Part shown: positions 22,710-32,407 of the stretch, in pieces
Position numbering within the stretch: the first letter of the stretch is position 1
Layout: every line of letters starts with the position of its first letter
Program-made: the position numbers and the translations under genes
The notes under the pieces: model-generated
Database searches by the model: none
What the model was told of the DNA's origin: nothing
Seen by the model: the letters and a program-made list of their open reading frames with translations, nothing else
Origin: Parascedosporium putredinis
Lineage: Eukaryota > Ascomycota > Sordariomycetes > Microascales > Microascaceae
Reading direction: 5' to 3'
Length of the DNA: 64,000 nucleotides
NCBI GenBank assembly: GCA_949357655.1
Contig: CASHTG010000001.1
Coordinates: 1,178,001-1,242,000 of the forward strand

Positions 22710-23096
22710 AATGGAACATTTGAATCGCTAGCTAGCAAACGCAGCAGCAATGAGCAGAGACGGTGCAGCCAAGTAGCCAACCAGAGCCTAAGCATGGGTG
22801 GCTGCCCCACTAAATGCACAAAGCTGGCAGTGGCCGGAGCGTATTATTCATTAACTTGAACCGGGCAGCTTTGCCCTGACTTGCCCATATTGGCCCCACC
22901 TCAAAAACAAGAGAATGAGAGAGGCCGACATCAAGGTCTCACAGCTTCAACGTTCCTTCCTCCCAAATGTTCAACCCGTAGTCTCCATGGCCCTTCTTCC
23001 TCTACTACCTTCCCATCCATCATAGAACCCAGTTTTAGTAAACATTTTCTCTTGATTAATCTAGTTCTCTCTTTTCGTAAAAAAAAAAAAAAGGGC
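22710..23096. other. Intergenic region between AP-3 delta and the molybdoenzyme
   Basis: AP-3 delta promoter and molybdoenzyme 3' flank. A run of about 13 A at 23080-23093 sits just beyond the molybdoenzyme stop codon. No gene seen. Confidence 0.5.
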
Positions 23097-26000
23097 TCAG
23101 TCCTTCGGAGCCGGCACCAAAAGCGTCTGCGGGCTCCGAACCTTCATCTGCTGCTGCGTCCAGCTCTGCATCCGATCCAGCGTCTGCCGCGCGAACCCCA
23201 CCGCGCTCTCAAACTCTCCGTCCCAGAGCGCCTGGCTCGCCGGCGTCAGCGCCACCATGCCCCCTGAATGTGAAAGAGATACACGTGCAGCCCCTGCAGC
23301 GTCTCCAGCACCTCGAACGGCGTCGACGGCTCGTCCGCCGACGGGAACAGGCTCTCCCGGAGGATGTGCGCCCGGTGCCTGCCCCGCTGCTGGTTCTCCC
23401 CGTACTTGTCCACCTGCGTCGCCAGCCGGCGCCTCATGTCCTCCGCGAGCCGGCGGAGCACCCGGAGCCCGCCCTCCACCTCGGGGTCGTGGATGAGCTT
23501 CGGCACGAGATCGCCGTAAATCTCCCCGAGCTGCACGACCGCCTCGTACGTCTCTCCGAGCCATAGCTCGAGGCACCGAGCGCGGTTCGTCAAGTCTTGG
23601 CGCGACGTCGTGGCCGCAGCGTCGTTGCGGGAGCTCACGCGCGCGACCGCCGTAGAGTGCTGCTCCCTGACGTGTGGCCCCGTGCTCTCCTCCCCGGCCG
23701 CGGTGCGGATTTTCTCGATCCTAATCGCACCCGCCTTGAACGTGGGTTGCTTCGAGATGGGATCCCAGCATCCTAGAATAGTAGATTCCGTGTTAGCCCC
23801 AAGCCAGTCCTCTTTCCCTTCCTTACACGCCCACTCCCCTTGGGCCATGCTTACCGATCGTCAACTCGTTCGCTGCTCTCGCTCGCCCATCTTTGGAATC
23901 AAAGTAACCAAAATGAAACGGGATAAAGACCTGCCCCTCCTTGGTCCGCGCAATCCTCGCCTTCATCTCGACCGCCCCCGTCGGGACCGTAGAATCACCA
24001 TCTCCCCGTCCGTAATATCAAACCGTTTCGCGTCCGAGGCCGAAATCCTGGCTTCGGGCTCCGGATCCGCCCTTTGCAGCTCGCTTCTGCCCGTCTTTGT
24101 CCGCGTGTGGAACTGGTAAACGTTTCGCCCCGTCGAGAGCCTCAACGGATATTCTTCGTCGGGCTCTTCCGGCGGCGCCACGTAGTGGCATGCTTTCAAG
24201 ATCGCCCGGCCGTCCGGGTTCATAGATTCGTACTCGGCCTTGGAAAAGGGCGCGCCAGTTTCAAAGTCGTGCCCGTAGGACTCGCACGAGTCCAAATCCG
24301 TATAAAATACGCCGTTCTCATAAAGCCGCTCCCTTCCACTCGGGTAGTCCTCGTTGCAGGGCCACTGGATCCCCGACCCACCCGTCAGCTTCTCATACGT
24401 TAGGCCGGTGTAATCGCACGGCCGCCCGGCAGACACCCTCTTCCACGCCTCAAACGCTTCTTCGGGCTTCTGAAACGGCACCAAGTCGTTTCCGTCCCGG
24501 TCCCTGAATCCCATGCGGCGGGCAAAGTCCACAAAAATAGCAAAGTCCGACCTCGCCTCGCCCGGCGGGTCGACGGCCTTGTGCGAGATGTGCACCGTAC
24601 GATCCGCGTTGGTAAACGTGCCCGTCTTCTCACCCCACTGCGCCGCGGGGGACAACGTCCGCGATCGCCGCCGTCTCGGTCAGGTATATATCTTGGCACA
24701 CCACAAACAGCTCAGGCTGGGTGAATACGTCCCGCACGTTGGAGAGGTTGGGCAGGCTGACGAGCGGGTTGGTGCCGGATACCCACATCATGCGGATAGA
24801 CCCCTTTTGCATAAAGCTCATAATGGTGGAAATGTGCGTCGGCTCGCTCCAGTGCGGCAACTTGACCGGGTCAATGTTCCAGAGGCGGGCGAGCTCCTCC
24901 ATGTGCGCCGGGTTTTGAAAATTCCGGAACCCGGGGTACTCGCCGTCGCAGCCCACTTCCCTATTATTCTGCGCCGTGGGCTGCCCATTCATCTGCAGGA
25001 TACCGCTCCCCGGCTTGCCAATCAGCCCGCGGAGGAGGTTGATGTTGTTGATCTGGCACGCGCTGGCCGTGGCCTGGTTGGACTGGTACACCCCCTGGAG
25101 CGCGCTCGACAGGAGGCTCTTGGCCGTGCCCAGGATCCGGGCCGCCTTTTCGAGATCTGCAGACGGAACCCCGGTTATCTCCTGCACGTACTCGGGGTCG
25201 TAGCGCTTGACAGTCTCCCTCAACGCGTCGACGCCCACGACGTGCCTCGAAACGTAGTCGTGGTTGATCCACCCATTCTTGAACAACAGGTGCTGAATCC
25301 CGTTCAGCAGAGCCAGGTTCGTCCCAATCTTGGGTGCCAGGTGAACGGTCGCCCTCCTCGCCGTATCCGAAAGCCTAGGATCGACGACGATGAGCTGCGG
25401 CGGGTCCGGCCCGTCTAGGCGGTCGAGAATGCGGGACCAGAGAACTGTCTGCGTGGCGGCGACGTTGTGCCCCACCATGAAGAGACAGTCCGTGAAGTCC
25501 ACGTCTCGGTACGATCCGGGCTGGCCGTCGGAGCCGAACGACTCCCTCATGGACGCGGCCGCTGTCGCCGTACAGAGCCGCGTGTTACCATCCCTATCCC
25601 CGGTTTTAGAAGAAGAAAACGTATGATTGCGGAAGCATGAAATAGAAATCCGAATGATCTCAAACACTTACATGTGAAGCGTGTTGAGGCCAGCTTTCCC
25701 AACGAGAGCAAGAGCATAGTATTCCTCTAGAAAAAGTTGTCCGCTCGTGTAGAAAGCAATGCTATGGTTCGTCAGGTGCTTCGATAGCTCTTTTGCCTTG
25801 CCCACAATGAGATCCATGGCCTCATCCCAGGTTGCGCGCTCAAGCCGGCCATTTTTGCGAATTAAAGGATGCGTGAGGCGGTCTTTGCTGTTGATCGCTT
25901 TCCACCTGCCAGAGTTAAAAGCTCGTCAATCTCTTGATCTATCCATGGTCGCCCTTCAATGAATGAAATAGGACCTCTTAGTGCTCGAAAGATGGCCAGA

Positions 26001-26291
26001 AAAAAACAGAGAAAAAAACTCACCCATTGAGCCCCTTGGGTCCCAGTCTCCCCTTGTTGACACGATCCGTCGCCCGACCTCGTACGCCGACAACATTGCC
26101 ATCCTTCACGCCAATATCCAATCCACATCCGTTGCTACAGAGGCGCAAGCGCTCTGCACCCACTTGTCCGGCTGCTCGTCGCACGCGTAGTCGACGCGAG
26201 TGGGCCACTCGTGTTTATACGGCGTCCGAGGACCCCAAATATCCTCTATAGAGTCTCGGGAGCTGTATCCCTTGGTTTCGCGGCCCGGCAT
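23097..26291 (-). CDS. Bacterial-type bis-MGD molybdopterin oxidoreductase (DMSO-reductase superfamily, NasA/FdhF-like)
   Basis: A molybdenum oxidoreductase of a family normally confined to prokaryotes; substrate unknown, with bacterial relatives usually called nitrate reductase or formate dehydrogenase. Exons 26024-26291, 25672-25905, 23855-25593 and 23097-23772 give about 970 residues. The N-terminus has DIWGPRTPY and a CALCSNGC cluster motif for [4Fe-4S]; the place of the fourth Cys reads GRLGPKG. NTRLCTATAA matches the NasA NSRLC segment with the Mo-ligand Cys. Family segments NGQPTAQNNRE, WGEKTGTFTNADR and RAANEL..WDPISKQP follow. There is no signal peptide, so it is probably cytosolic. 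About 190 helical residues extend beyond the last catalytic domain. Frame breaks near 26155, 24645, 24000 and 23260. Divergent from the MobA-like gene. Confidence 0.9.
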
Positions 26292-26774
26292 GTTCTTAGT
26301 CCTCACGTTGCGTGCCACTTTATCGTCTCTGTTTCGACGAACTCTCGGTTTCTCCTTTTGTGTCTTTCCTCATTTGTCCCGTATTTAATATTATTCGCTA
26401 TTGTTTCGAGTGTAGAGACTTCCACTACCTCACACTAGAACTTGACAAAGCCCGTTCGGGTATACTGGTGCCGGTGCTCTGCGTTGACTGTGCAAGAGTT
26501 GCGTCATGATAACCCCCGACTTTAATAACCTGATTGACCATACAAAGAACCTTGAATTACACAGAAAGGATTGAAAAAGGAATATGTAAAATTCAGAGTT
26601 TCGTGATATCCTATTTCCGCGGACCCGTCTAGATTCAATTATACGGAGCGATTGGACCCGCGGCGAAGAGACCGGCGCTTGCCGTGGAGGTCCTATCACC
26701 GGGCCTACCACCCCACCGAATCATCAAGTCACGGATCATCACTATTTTCCAAGTTGCCGGAATATCATTAATCG
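26292..26774. promoter_or_regulatory. Shared promoter of the molybdoenzyme (-) and MobA-like (+) genes
   Basis: About 480 bp separates two divergent start codons of the putative Mo module, so one regulatory region may control both. It has three HGATAR-type GATA-factor words (26319-26324 and 26693-26698 read on the minus strand, 26507-26512 on the plus strand). Such words bind nitrogen regulators of the AreA/NIT2 class but are common by chance. No coding frame is evident. Confidence 0.5.
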
Positions 26775-27428
26775 ATGAAGGCCCTGCTGCTTGCAGGAGG
26801 TCGGTCAACCCGGATGGGAACTCCCAAGCACCTGTTGCCAATGCCCGATGGCCAGCCCATCTACCAGCACCTCGCGGATGCAATCTACGCCGCTTGTCCG
26901 GAAGCCGACGGCGTGTACATTTCCTTGGCCCAAGAGTCACTACTGGATGACCGGCTCCGTCACGCAGCCCTTCCAGGCTATAATACAGAGAGCAAGCAAA
27001 GCCGTCGACCCACCTTGCTCATCCTATACGACGCGCGTGGGAACAACACCACAGAATCTGCCGGTCCGGCAGCCGGCCTCCTCGCCGCCCATCGAGCACA
27101 CCCGGACGCCACGTGGCTCGTCGTCGGGTGCGATTACCCCTTTGTCACTGTGGAAGCCCTGAGCCAGCTCAGAGAAATGTACGCTGAGCCTGTGACGTGC
27201 TTCCGCAACGACGAGGGCTTTTGCGAACCCCTGATCGGGATATGGAGCCCAAGGGCGCTAGAGAGGCTAGCAGAGAACGACGCAAAGGGTCGATCCGGGC
27301 CGAGCGCTGTCGTCCGCGAGCTCGACGGGTTAACGATACGGCCGAACGGGGCATGTTCCACCAAGGTGCTGTGCAACGTGAACACGCCGCAAGAGTGGGA
27401 GGCGGCGCAAGGGATCCTCACAAGATGA
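26775..27428 (+). CDS. MobA-like molybdenum-cofactor nucleotidyltransferase
   Basis: Predicted to attach a nucleotide (GMP for MobA, CMP for the related MocA) to Mo-molybdopterin, making a dinucleotide cofactor. It is one intact, intronless frame of 217 residues, near the 190-210 typical of MobA. The N-terminal Rossmann motif is LLLAGGRSTRMGTPKHLLP, the LAGGxSxRMGxxK signature with the catalytic Lys. The central metal site reads VVGCDYPFV, equivalent to LACDMPF. EPLIGIWSP corresponds to the EPLxAxY segment, and NVNTPQEWEAA to the NTPEEL motif near the C-terminus. PK rather than DK in the first motif leaves room for a MocA-like specificity. It is divergent from the molybdoenzyme and convergent with MoeA. 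MobA is not a normal eukaryotic gene. Confidence 0.88.
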   Translation: MKALLLAGGRSTRMGTPKHLLPMPDGQPIYQHLADAIYAACPEADGVYISLAQESLLDDRLRHAALPGYNTESKQSRRPTLLILYDARGNNTTESAGPAAGLLAAHRAHPDATWLVVGCDYPFVTVEALSQLREMYAEPVTCFRNDEGFCEPLIGIWSPRALERLAENDAKGRSGPSAVVRELDGLTIRPNGACSTKVLCNVNTPQEWEAAQGILTR

Positions 27429-27538
27429 CTTAGCTTGTAGACCAGGTTACTTACAGGACATTAGTTCTTTTTTTTTTTTTCTCGTCTTTTCTTTTTATGA
27501 GATAGGCCATGGACGGCATCTCGTACAGGAGTCTCACC

Positions 27539-28929
27539 TCATGCCATGTTTGCAGGCGACGTGAGGTAGCAGTCTACGGCGCACCCTTCCCTGTATTCTC
27601 GATCTTTCCTATAGTGAATCCAGCAATTTGACAACAAAAACGGCCACAATTTAGAGGGACTTTGATTTCTCCCAATCTCCTGGACGGTGTTGGCCTCGCC
27701 CTCCCCTTGAGAAGGAGGCCCGGCCTAAAGTGATCTCGGTTCGGAGTGCTAGCCAACGGCTCCAGGCCGATCCCAGTCGCGGGGCGGTCGCACTTCCCCG
27801 TGATGTCAGCCTCCGGGTTGAGCAGTTTCGCGGGGACCGGGGCCTCGGAGCCCCGTGACGCGATTTGGCGTAGGTACGGCACCACGACGAAGCGGAAGCA
27901 GGCCGACGCGGCTCCCGGGTTTCCTGGAAGCCCGAAGAAGGCTACCTTGCCGCGGTTTGATGGCAAAAGGGCGAAGAGGACGGGGTGGCCGGGCCGAATG
28001 GCGATTCCGTGGAAGACGATGGTGGCGCCCATCCGTTCCATGGCGCGGCGCACAAAGTCAAATTTGCCGGCTGACACGCCGCCGCTCGTGACGAGGATAT
28101 TGGGTGGTTGCTCGGAGACGAGCGCGTCGGCGACGGCGCGGGTGATGGAGGCGGGCTCGTCGTCGAGGACGCCCAGGAAGCTCACGTCCGCGCCAAATTC
28201 CCGGGCAGCGGCGGCGAGGAAGATGCCGTTCACATCGGGAACCCTAGACGAACCGGATAGAAGCTCCTTGCCCGTAGACCAAACGGCAACGCGTTGCTTT
28301 TTCGCGACCAGGACGGACTTGATGCCGACCGAGGCAAGGGGAATCAGGCTCGCCGAGTTGATGACTTGGCCGGCACGGAGCACGACCTGACCTTTTTGGA
28401 TATCCGTTCCCGCGAAGCGCCGGTTAGCGTGTCTAGGCACAGGCTTGGTGAGTGTGATGAGCGTCCTTGTGCTGCGGGCGGATGGGCCATTGGCGGTCCC
28501 CGTCATCGAGGTCTTGACAACGACGTCTTCAAGCCGCACACACGCGTCCAGGTCCGCCCCGGCGCCAGAGTGCGGAAACCTCCCACCCGTCATGATTTCG
28601 GCGCAGGGCTCTATACCGGCATGGAGAATGGGGGCCCACGCGGCAAAGAATGGATCATCGCCGGCGGCAATAGTCCCCTGGACCTCAAGCACGACCGGGT
28701 GCTGAGGCGAGGCGCGCCGAGTCGCCTCAGAGCGGACGGCGTATCCATCCATGGCCGAGGTGTCGAACTCGGGCGTCGCTACCGTGCTCGTGCAGTCGCA
28801 GGCGGCGATACGACCGACGGCCTCTTCCAGGGAGACGCGGACCTGCGACTCGGCAGGCAGCCTGCTCGCTCGCACGTCCCCAGCAGCATCCTTGAGGGCG
28901 GCCAGCGCCGTGGTGTAAGTTACGACCAT
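27539..28929 (-). CDS. Stand-alone MoeA-like molybdopterin molybdotransferase
   Basis: MoeA inserts molybdate into adenylylated molybdopterin, the step before MobA. The protein starts MVVTYTTALAALKDAAG at the ATG of 28929 and shows EEAVGRIAACDCTS, the signature SAMDGYAVRS, VAVWSTGKEL, TSGGVSAGKFDFVRRAMERM, GIAIRPGHPV and FFGLPGNPGAASACF, covering MoeA domains I-III. No intron is seen. A frame change near 27710, in a G-rich run, leads into REGCAVDCYLTS, which fits the MoeA C-terminal beta-barrel; the true stop is then at 27539 and the length about 463 residues. Fungi usually carry this activity in a fused CnxE/gephyrin-type protein, so a separate single-domain MoeA beside MobA points to a bacterial-type module. 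Confidence 0.9.
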
Positions 28930-30353
28930 GACCTTTTCTCCAGTCAACACCTTCAAGTGATGTTTAACTTGTTCAGCCCGGAATAAGCTGCTGCAGCCTT
29001 TCTTATAAGCATGAAAAAAGGGGAAATGAAGGGGTCTACTGTGGAAGACGGGAATAGATGGGTGTTTCTAGGGGTGCAACGCTTCTGTTTTCCGGAAACC
29101 CCGCAGCCTAGCGAAGCGTGGGTGCAGACCAAGCAGCTGATGCGCCATACTGACGTCAGAAAGCCCAACGCCGTGAAGCGGGCCTGCGAGACATGCCCTC
29201 TGATGCCCTTGTTCCAGCAACAGCCCGGTGATCGTACAGGTAGTCTTGAATGCCGTACGGACTACCCCTTGAAAAGCAACGCTACGCGCGGCAAGAGGTC
29301 AAAATACGCTCCACATTTTTAATGCTTGGGGAGTTTATTCAAGCATCCTTTTCTCAACGGCGCCGGAAAGCATGTTGGCATCCATTTCGTTCCGCAATGA
29401 CGAGCCCCGGTGCGCAGAGAACACCCTAGCGGCGACAACTAGGTTGCACCTCCTCCCCGCTCGTTACTGGCGCCCAAGCGAAATCCAAAAATAAGGTGAA
29501 GGCACTGTCTCAAGGGAGATATTCAACGATGGTTAAAGCGAATGAATGGTGAAGAGCAGTTTGTGCTGTGGCGAGTTGAATGAGGGGGCGAGGAAGCCTT
29601 AAGGGAAAGGGAAGTTCTGGCGCTTGACTGGAAAGTCTTCTCCTTCCCAAGTGAACAAGACCCACTTCATTGACTCAGCTACAGCACCGCGAACTCGTCT
29701 ATTCCATCTCTCTCCGCTGTTTTCAATATGGTCACGCCCTCGTTTGCAGTCTTCGTCGCAATTCAGTCATGGAGATAAATCTCACTTCCTGCCTGGAATA
29801 TCGCACTGAGCGCTTCCAATGAAGTCCAGCTCAGTCGTGGGCCAAAATAGACATGATCTTTATGGAATAGATGGATCTAATGGATGTATCCAGCAGAACT
29901 AGGATATTGATCCATCCATCGTGGGTGAAAAGCTGCCTTGAGCCGACCTTAGAGCTGATCCGATCGGTGGGTGAATCAAATCATCAGTGGTTAGATGCCC
30001 ATCCAAAATGAAGCTCAAGTTGTTGCGCAAACGCGGAAGTCACAGGCTCAGCCCTGTAGGTGACATAGTGTAGATCCTGTCCATCCATTCCATTGATCAA
30101 TTAGGTGGTACCGAGTACCCAGGCACGACCCCCATTCCGCGCCAACGGGAAATCGTCCGATCAGGGGAGCTCCCACTCCAACAAAAAATTTCCCAAAAGT
30201 CAATCCCCAACCAACGCGCCTTTATTAGTGCAACTCTTCACCCACCCCCAATGCCAATGCCATACGTGTAAAAACCCTCCCCGGTCGCCAACTCTCGACA
30301 CCCCCTCAAAAACCGTCCGCCTTCCTTCCTTCCCTACCCGCTCTCCGCCCCTA
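28930..30353. other. Gene-free intergenic region
   Basis: 5' flank of MoeA and upstream region of COQ10. It holds two TGGATCTAATGGAT / TTGATCCATCCATC clusters at 29865-29920 and the palindrome ATTGATCAAT at 30092-30101. No gene is seen. Confidence 0.5.
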
Positions 30354-31003
30354 ATGCCCGCGAGGCTCCTTCTCCTGCGCGCCGCCCCCGCGCACCCTCC
30401 TCCTCCCCTCGCTCTCCAGCTCGCGCCGCGCCTTCATCACCCTCCCCGGCACCTCCCCGGCCCCGCAAGTCCTCACCGCGTCCCGCCTCCTCCCGTACCC
30501 CACCGGTCCTCTCTACGACATCATCTCCGACGTCGATTCCTACGCCAGCTTCGTCCCCTTTTGCAGCAGCTCCGCGTCACCCACTGGTCCGACCCGGACC
30601 CTTCCACCGGCCGCCGCTCCCCACCCAAGCCACCCTCCGCGTCGGCTGGGGCGGCTTCCAAGACTCCTTCACCTCCCGCCTCGACTGCGTCCCCGGCTCC
30701 GTCGTCGAGGCCGTCAGCGGCTCCGCCGCCCGCCTCATCGCCGATCCCGGCCGCCGCCTCTCCACCGGTAACTCGGCCGTCCTCAAGAGCCTCTCCACCC
30801 GCTGGACCCTCGAGCCTCGTACCGTGGCCGGCGCTGAGGGCGCCGAGGTCAACCTGACCATACGCTTCGAGTTTGCCAACCCCCTCTACGCCGCCGTTTC
30901 GTCCGCCGTCTCCGAGACCGTTGCCGCGAAAATGATTGAGGCCTTTGAGAGTCACGCCAGGAAGATACTCGGTAGGGAGGCCCCGGCTCGCGGGCTTCTA
31001 TAG
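30354..31003 (+). CDS. COQ10: Coenzyme Q-binding protein Coq10 (START-like), mitochondrial
   Basis: Coq10 is a mitochondrial START-domain protein that binds ubiquinone and supports its synthesis and use in respiration. The ATG at 30354 begins an Arg/Leu/Ala-rich segment (MPARLLLLRAA), consistent with a presequence. The START domain follows: YDIISDVDSYASFVPFC, VTHWSDPDP, LRVGWGGFQDSFTSRLDC, STRWTLEP and a C-terminal helix FANPLYAAVSSAVSETVAAK that caps the lipid cavity. Several frame changes occur (between 30380 and 30430, near 30580 and near 30620), all in very C-rich sequence. Every segment nevertheless matches the family, so I treat the locus as one intact gene of about 215 residues with indels. 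Confidence 0.85.
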
Positions 31004-32407
31004 GTCCTGGGTGGCGCCACGTAGCCCAGAGGGAGAAACAGAGGTTTCGTTCTGACTGCTGCCCAAATCCGGCAGAGAAAGGCGAGGAGGCAAAAACATG
31101 GACTATACGCGAGGCTGGGCGCGATACTAGACAACGTATCTAGTCAGCGAACAATCACTAGAGTCCTTGTGCCCTTTAGCCGGCCAAGAGGGAGAAAGGG
31201 CACATGGACTCGGGGAACGATGGTCTAGAGGCAGGAGCATGATTGACACTAGATGGAGATAGAGAGGATGGATGCATATAGAACCTTGGCGTTATCGGTA
31301 AGCGAAACGTATTAGACGTTAGTTGTCTGCTTTACAACAAAAATGTATTATAGGATGTAACCAATATATGACAAGGACCCTAAGAGGTCCGCTCCCTTCC
31401 CACTCACTATCCGTCTTCTCTTCTTCTTCTGCTTCCGCCTTTGCCTCCTCACTTGCTTCTTGTTCCTCCTCTCAAACTCGAGCCAACACATAGCCCAGCA
31501 CTCCAACACCCAATACACCGCAAATCCCATCACCTCCCTCCTTTCGAAGCACCCAACCCGAGCCGATCACATCACACATGCGCACGCGAGACCCTGTTCA
31601 ATAATGAAAAGAAAGACCTCATCACAATATTTTCAAAGTATGGCGGCACGCGCCGGTCCCCCTTTGAGTCGCCGCACTTACCTCGCCTCGTAGTGAACTC
31701 ATACCAAACCCTGACCGTCATGTCCAGGAAACTTTGGCGTAGATAAAAGTTTCCGGAACTGGGCAGGTGAGGAAACGGGGCGGAGCAAGGCAAGACATAC
31801 GATAAAGAGAGGTTGGCCACCACGGCCGAGGGTAAGGAGAAAGGGCACCCGAGCAAAGAAGAATGAGAAAGGTAACACAAGGTATCATTTCGACAACAAG
31901 AGAAGAAACCGAAAAAGAAAAGGGAAAAACAAAACAGGGAAAAGCGGGTTACGACCCAGAAGCAGTATTTGCCGGGATCATCTGGATCTCATACAGTGAC
32001 AGTACAGCTTGAAAGAAGAGAAAGATCCGGGGAAAAGAAAAGAGGAAGTGATAAACCAAAGCTCCCCAATTCCGCCCGAGAAAGCAAAACGCTAGATAAA
32101 GTCGCCATGTGCACGCAGGTTAATGTGTTCCTTCGCCTCCCATCCATGCCAGATAAAAAACTCCCAAATTCACTCCCATACCACCAACAACGTCTAAGAG
32201 ACCAAGACCAAACCCCAACGATGCTCAAAACGAGCTACGGCGAGGTATGGAATAACAAGGGGAAGAAAAAGGAAGAAAAGGAAAAAAAGAGAAAAGAATT
32301 GTCGCCACCCACGAAATGCCACCGCCGATAATCGTGTATGGCAACCCAATATATATATATATATGTATATATATTTGTCAATCTTGCTTTGCGGCTTCCT
32401 TGTTGCT
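31004..32407. other. Convergent 3' intergenic region
   Basis: 3' flanks of COQ10 (+) and the coiled-coil gene (-). The plus strand is strongly A/G-rich from about 31860 to 32300. An AT microsatellite lies at 32350-32375. No gene is seen. Confidence 0.5.
32350..32375. repeat. (AT)n microsatellite
   Basis: Alternating AT, with one G interruption, over about 26 bases. Confidence 0.9.

Noticed and set aside
22580..22819. Minus-strand frame upstream of AP-3 delta as a separate small gene
   Set aside because: Its translation has no family features, while another frame in the same stretch reads as a plausible AP-3 delta N-terminus.
24680..25400. Plus-strand frame of about 300 residues opposite the molybdoenzyme
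   Set aside because: Antisense shadow of a strongly conserved GC-rich coding exon; no independent family signal.
23097..28929. Molybdenum cluster as bacterial contamination
   Set aside because: The oxidoreductase has introns with fungal splice sites, and the assembly continues into fungal genes on both sides without an obvious break.
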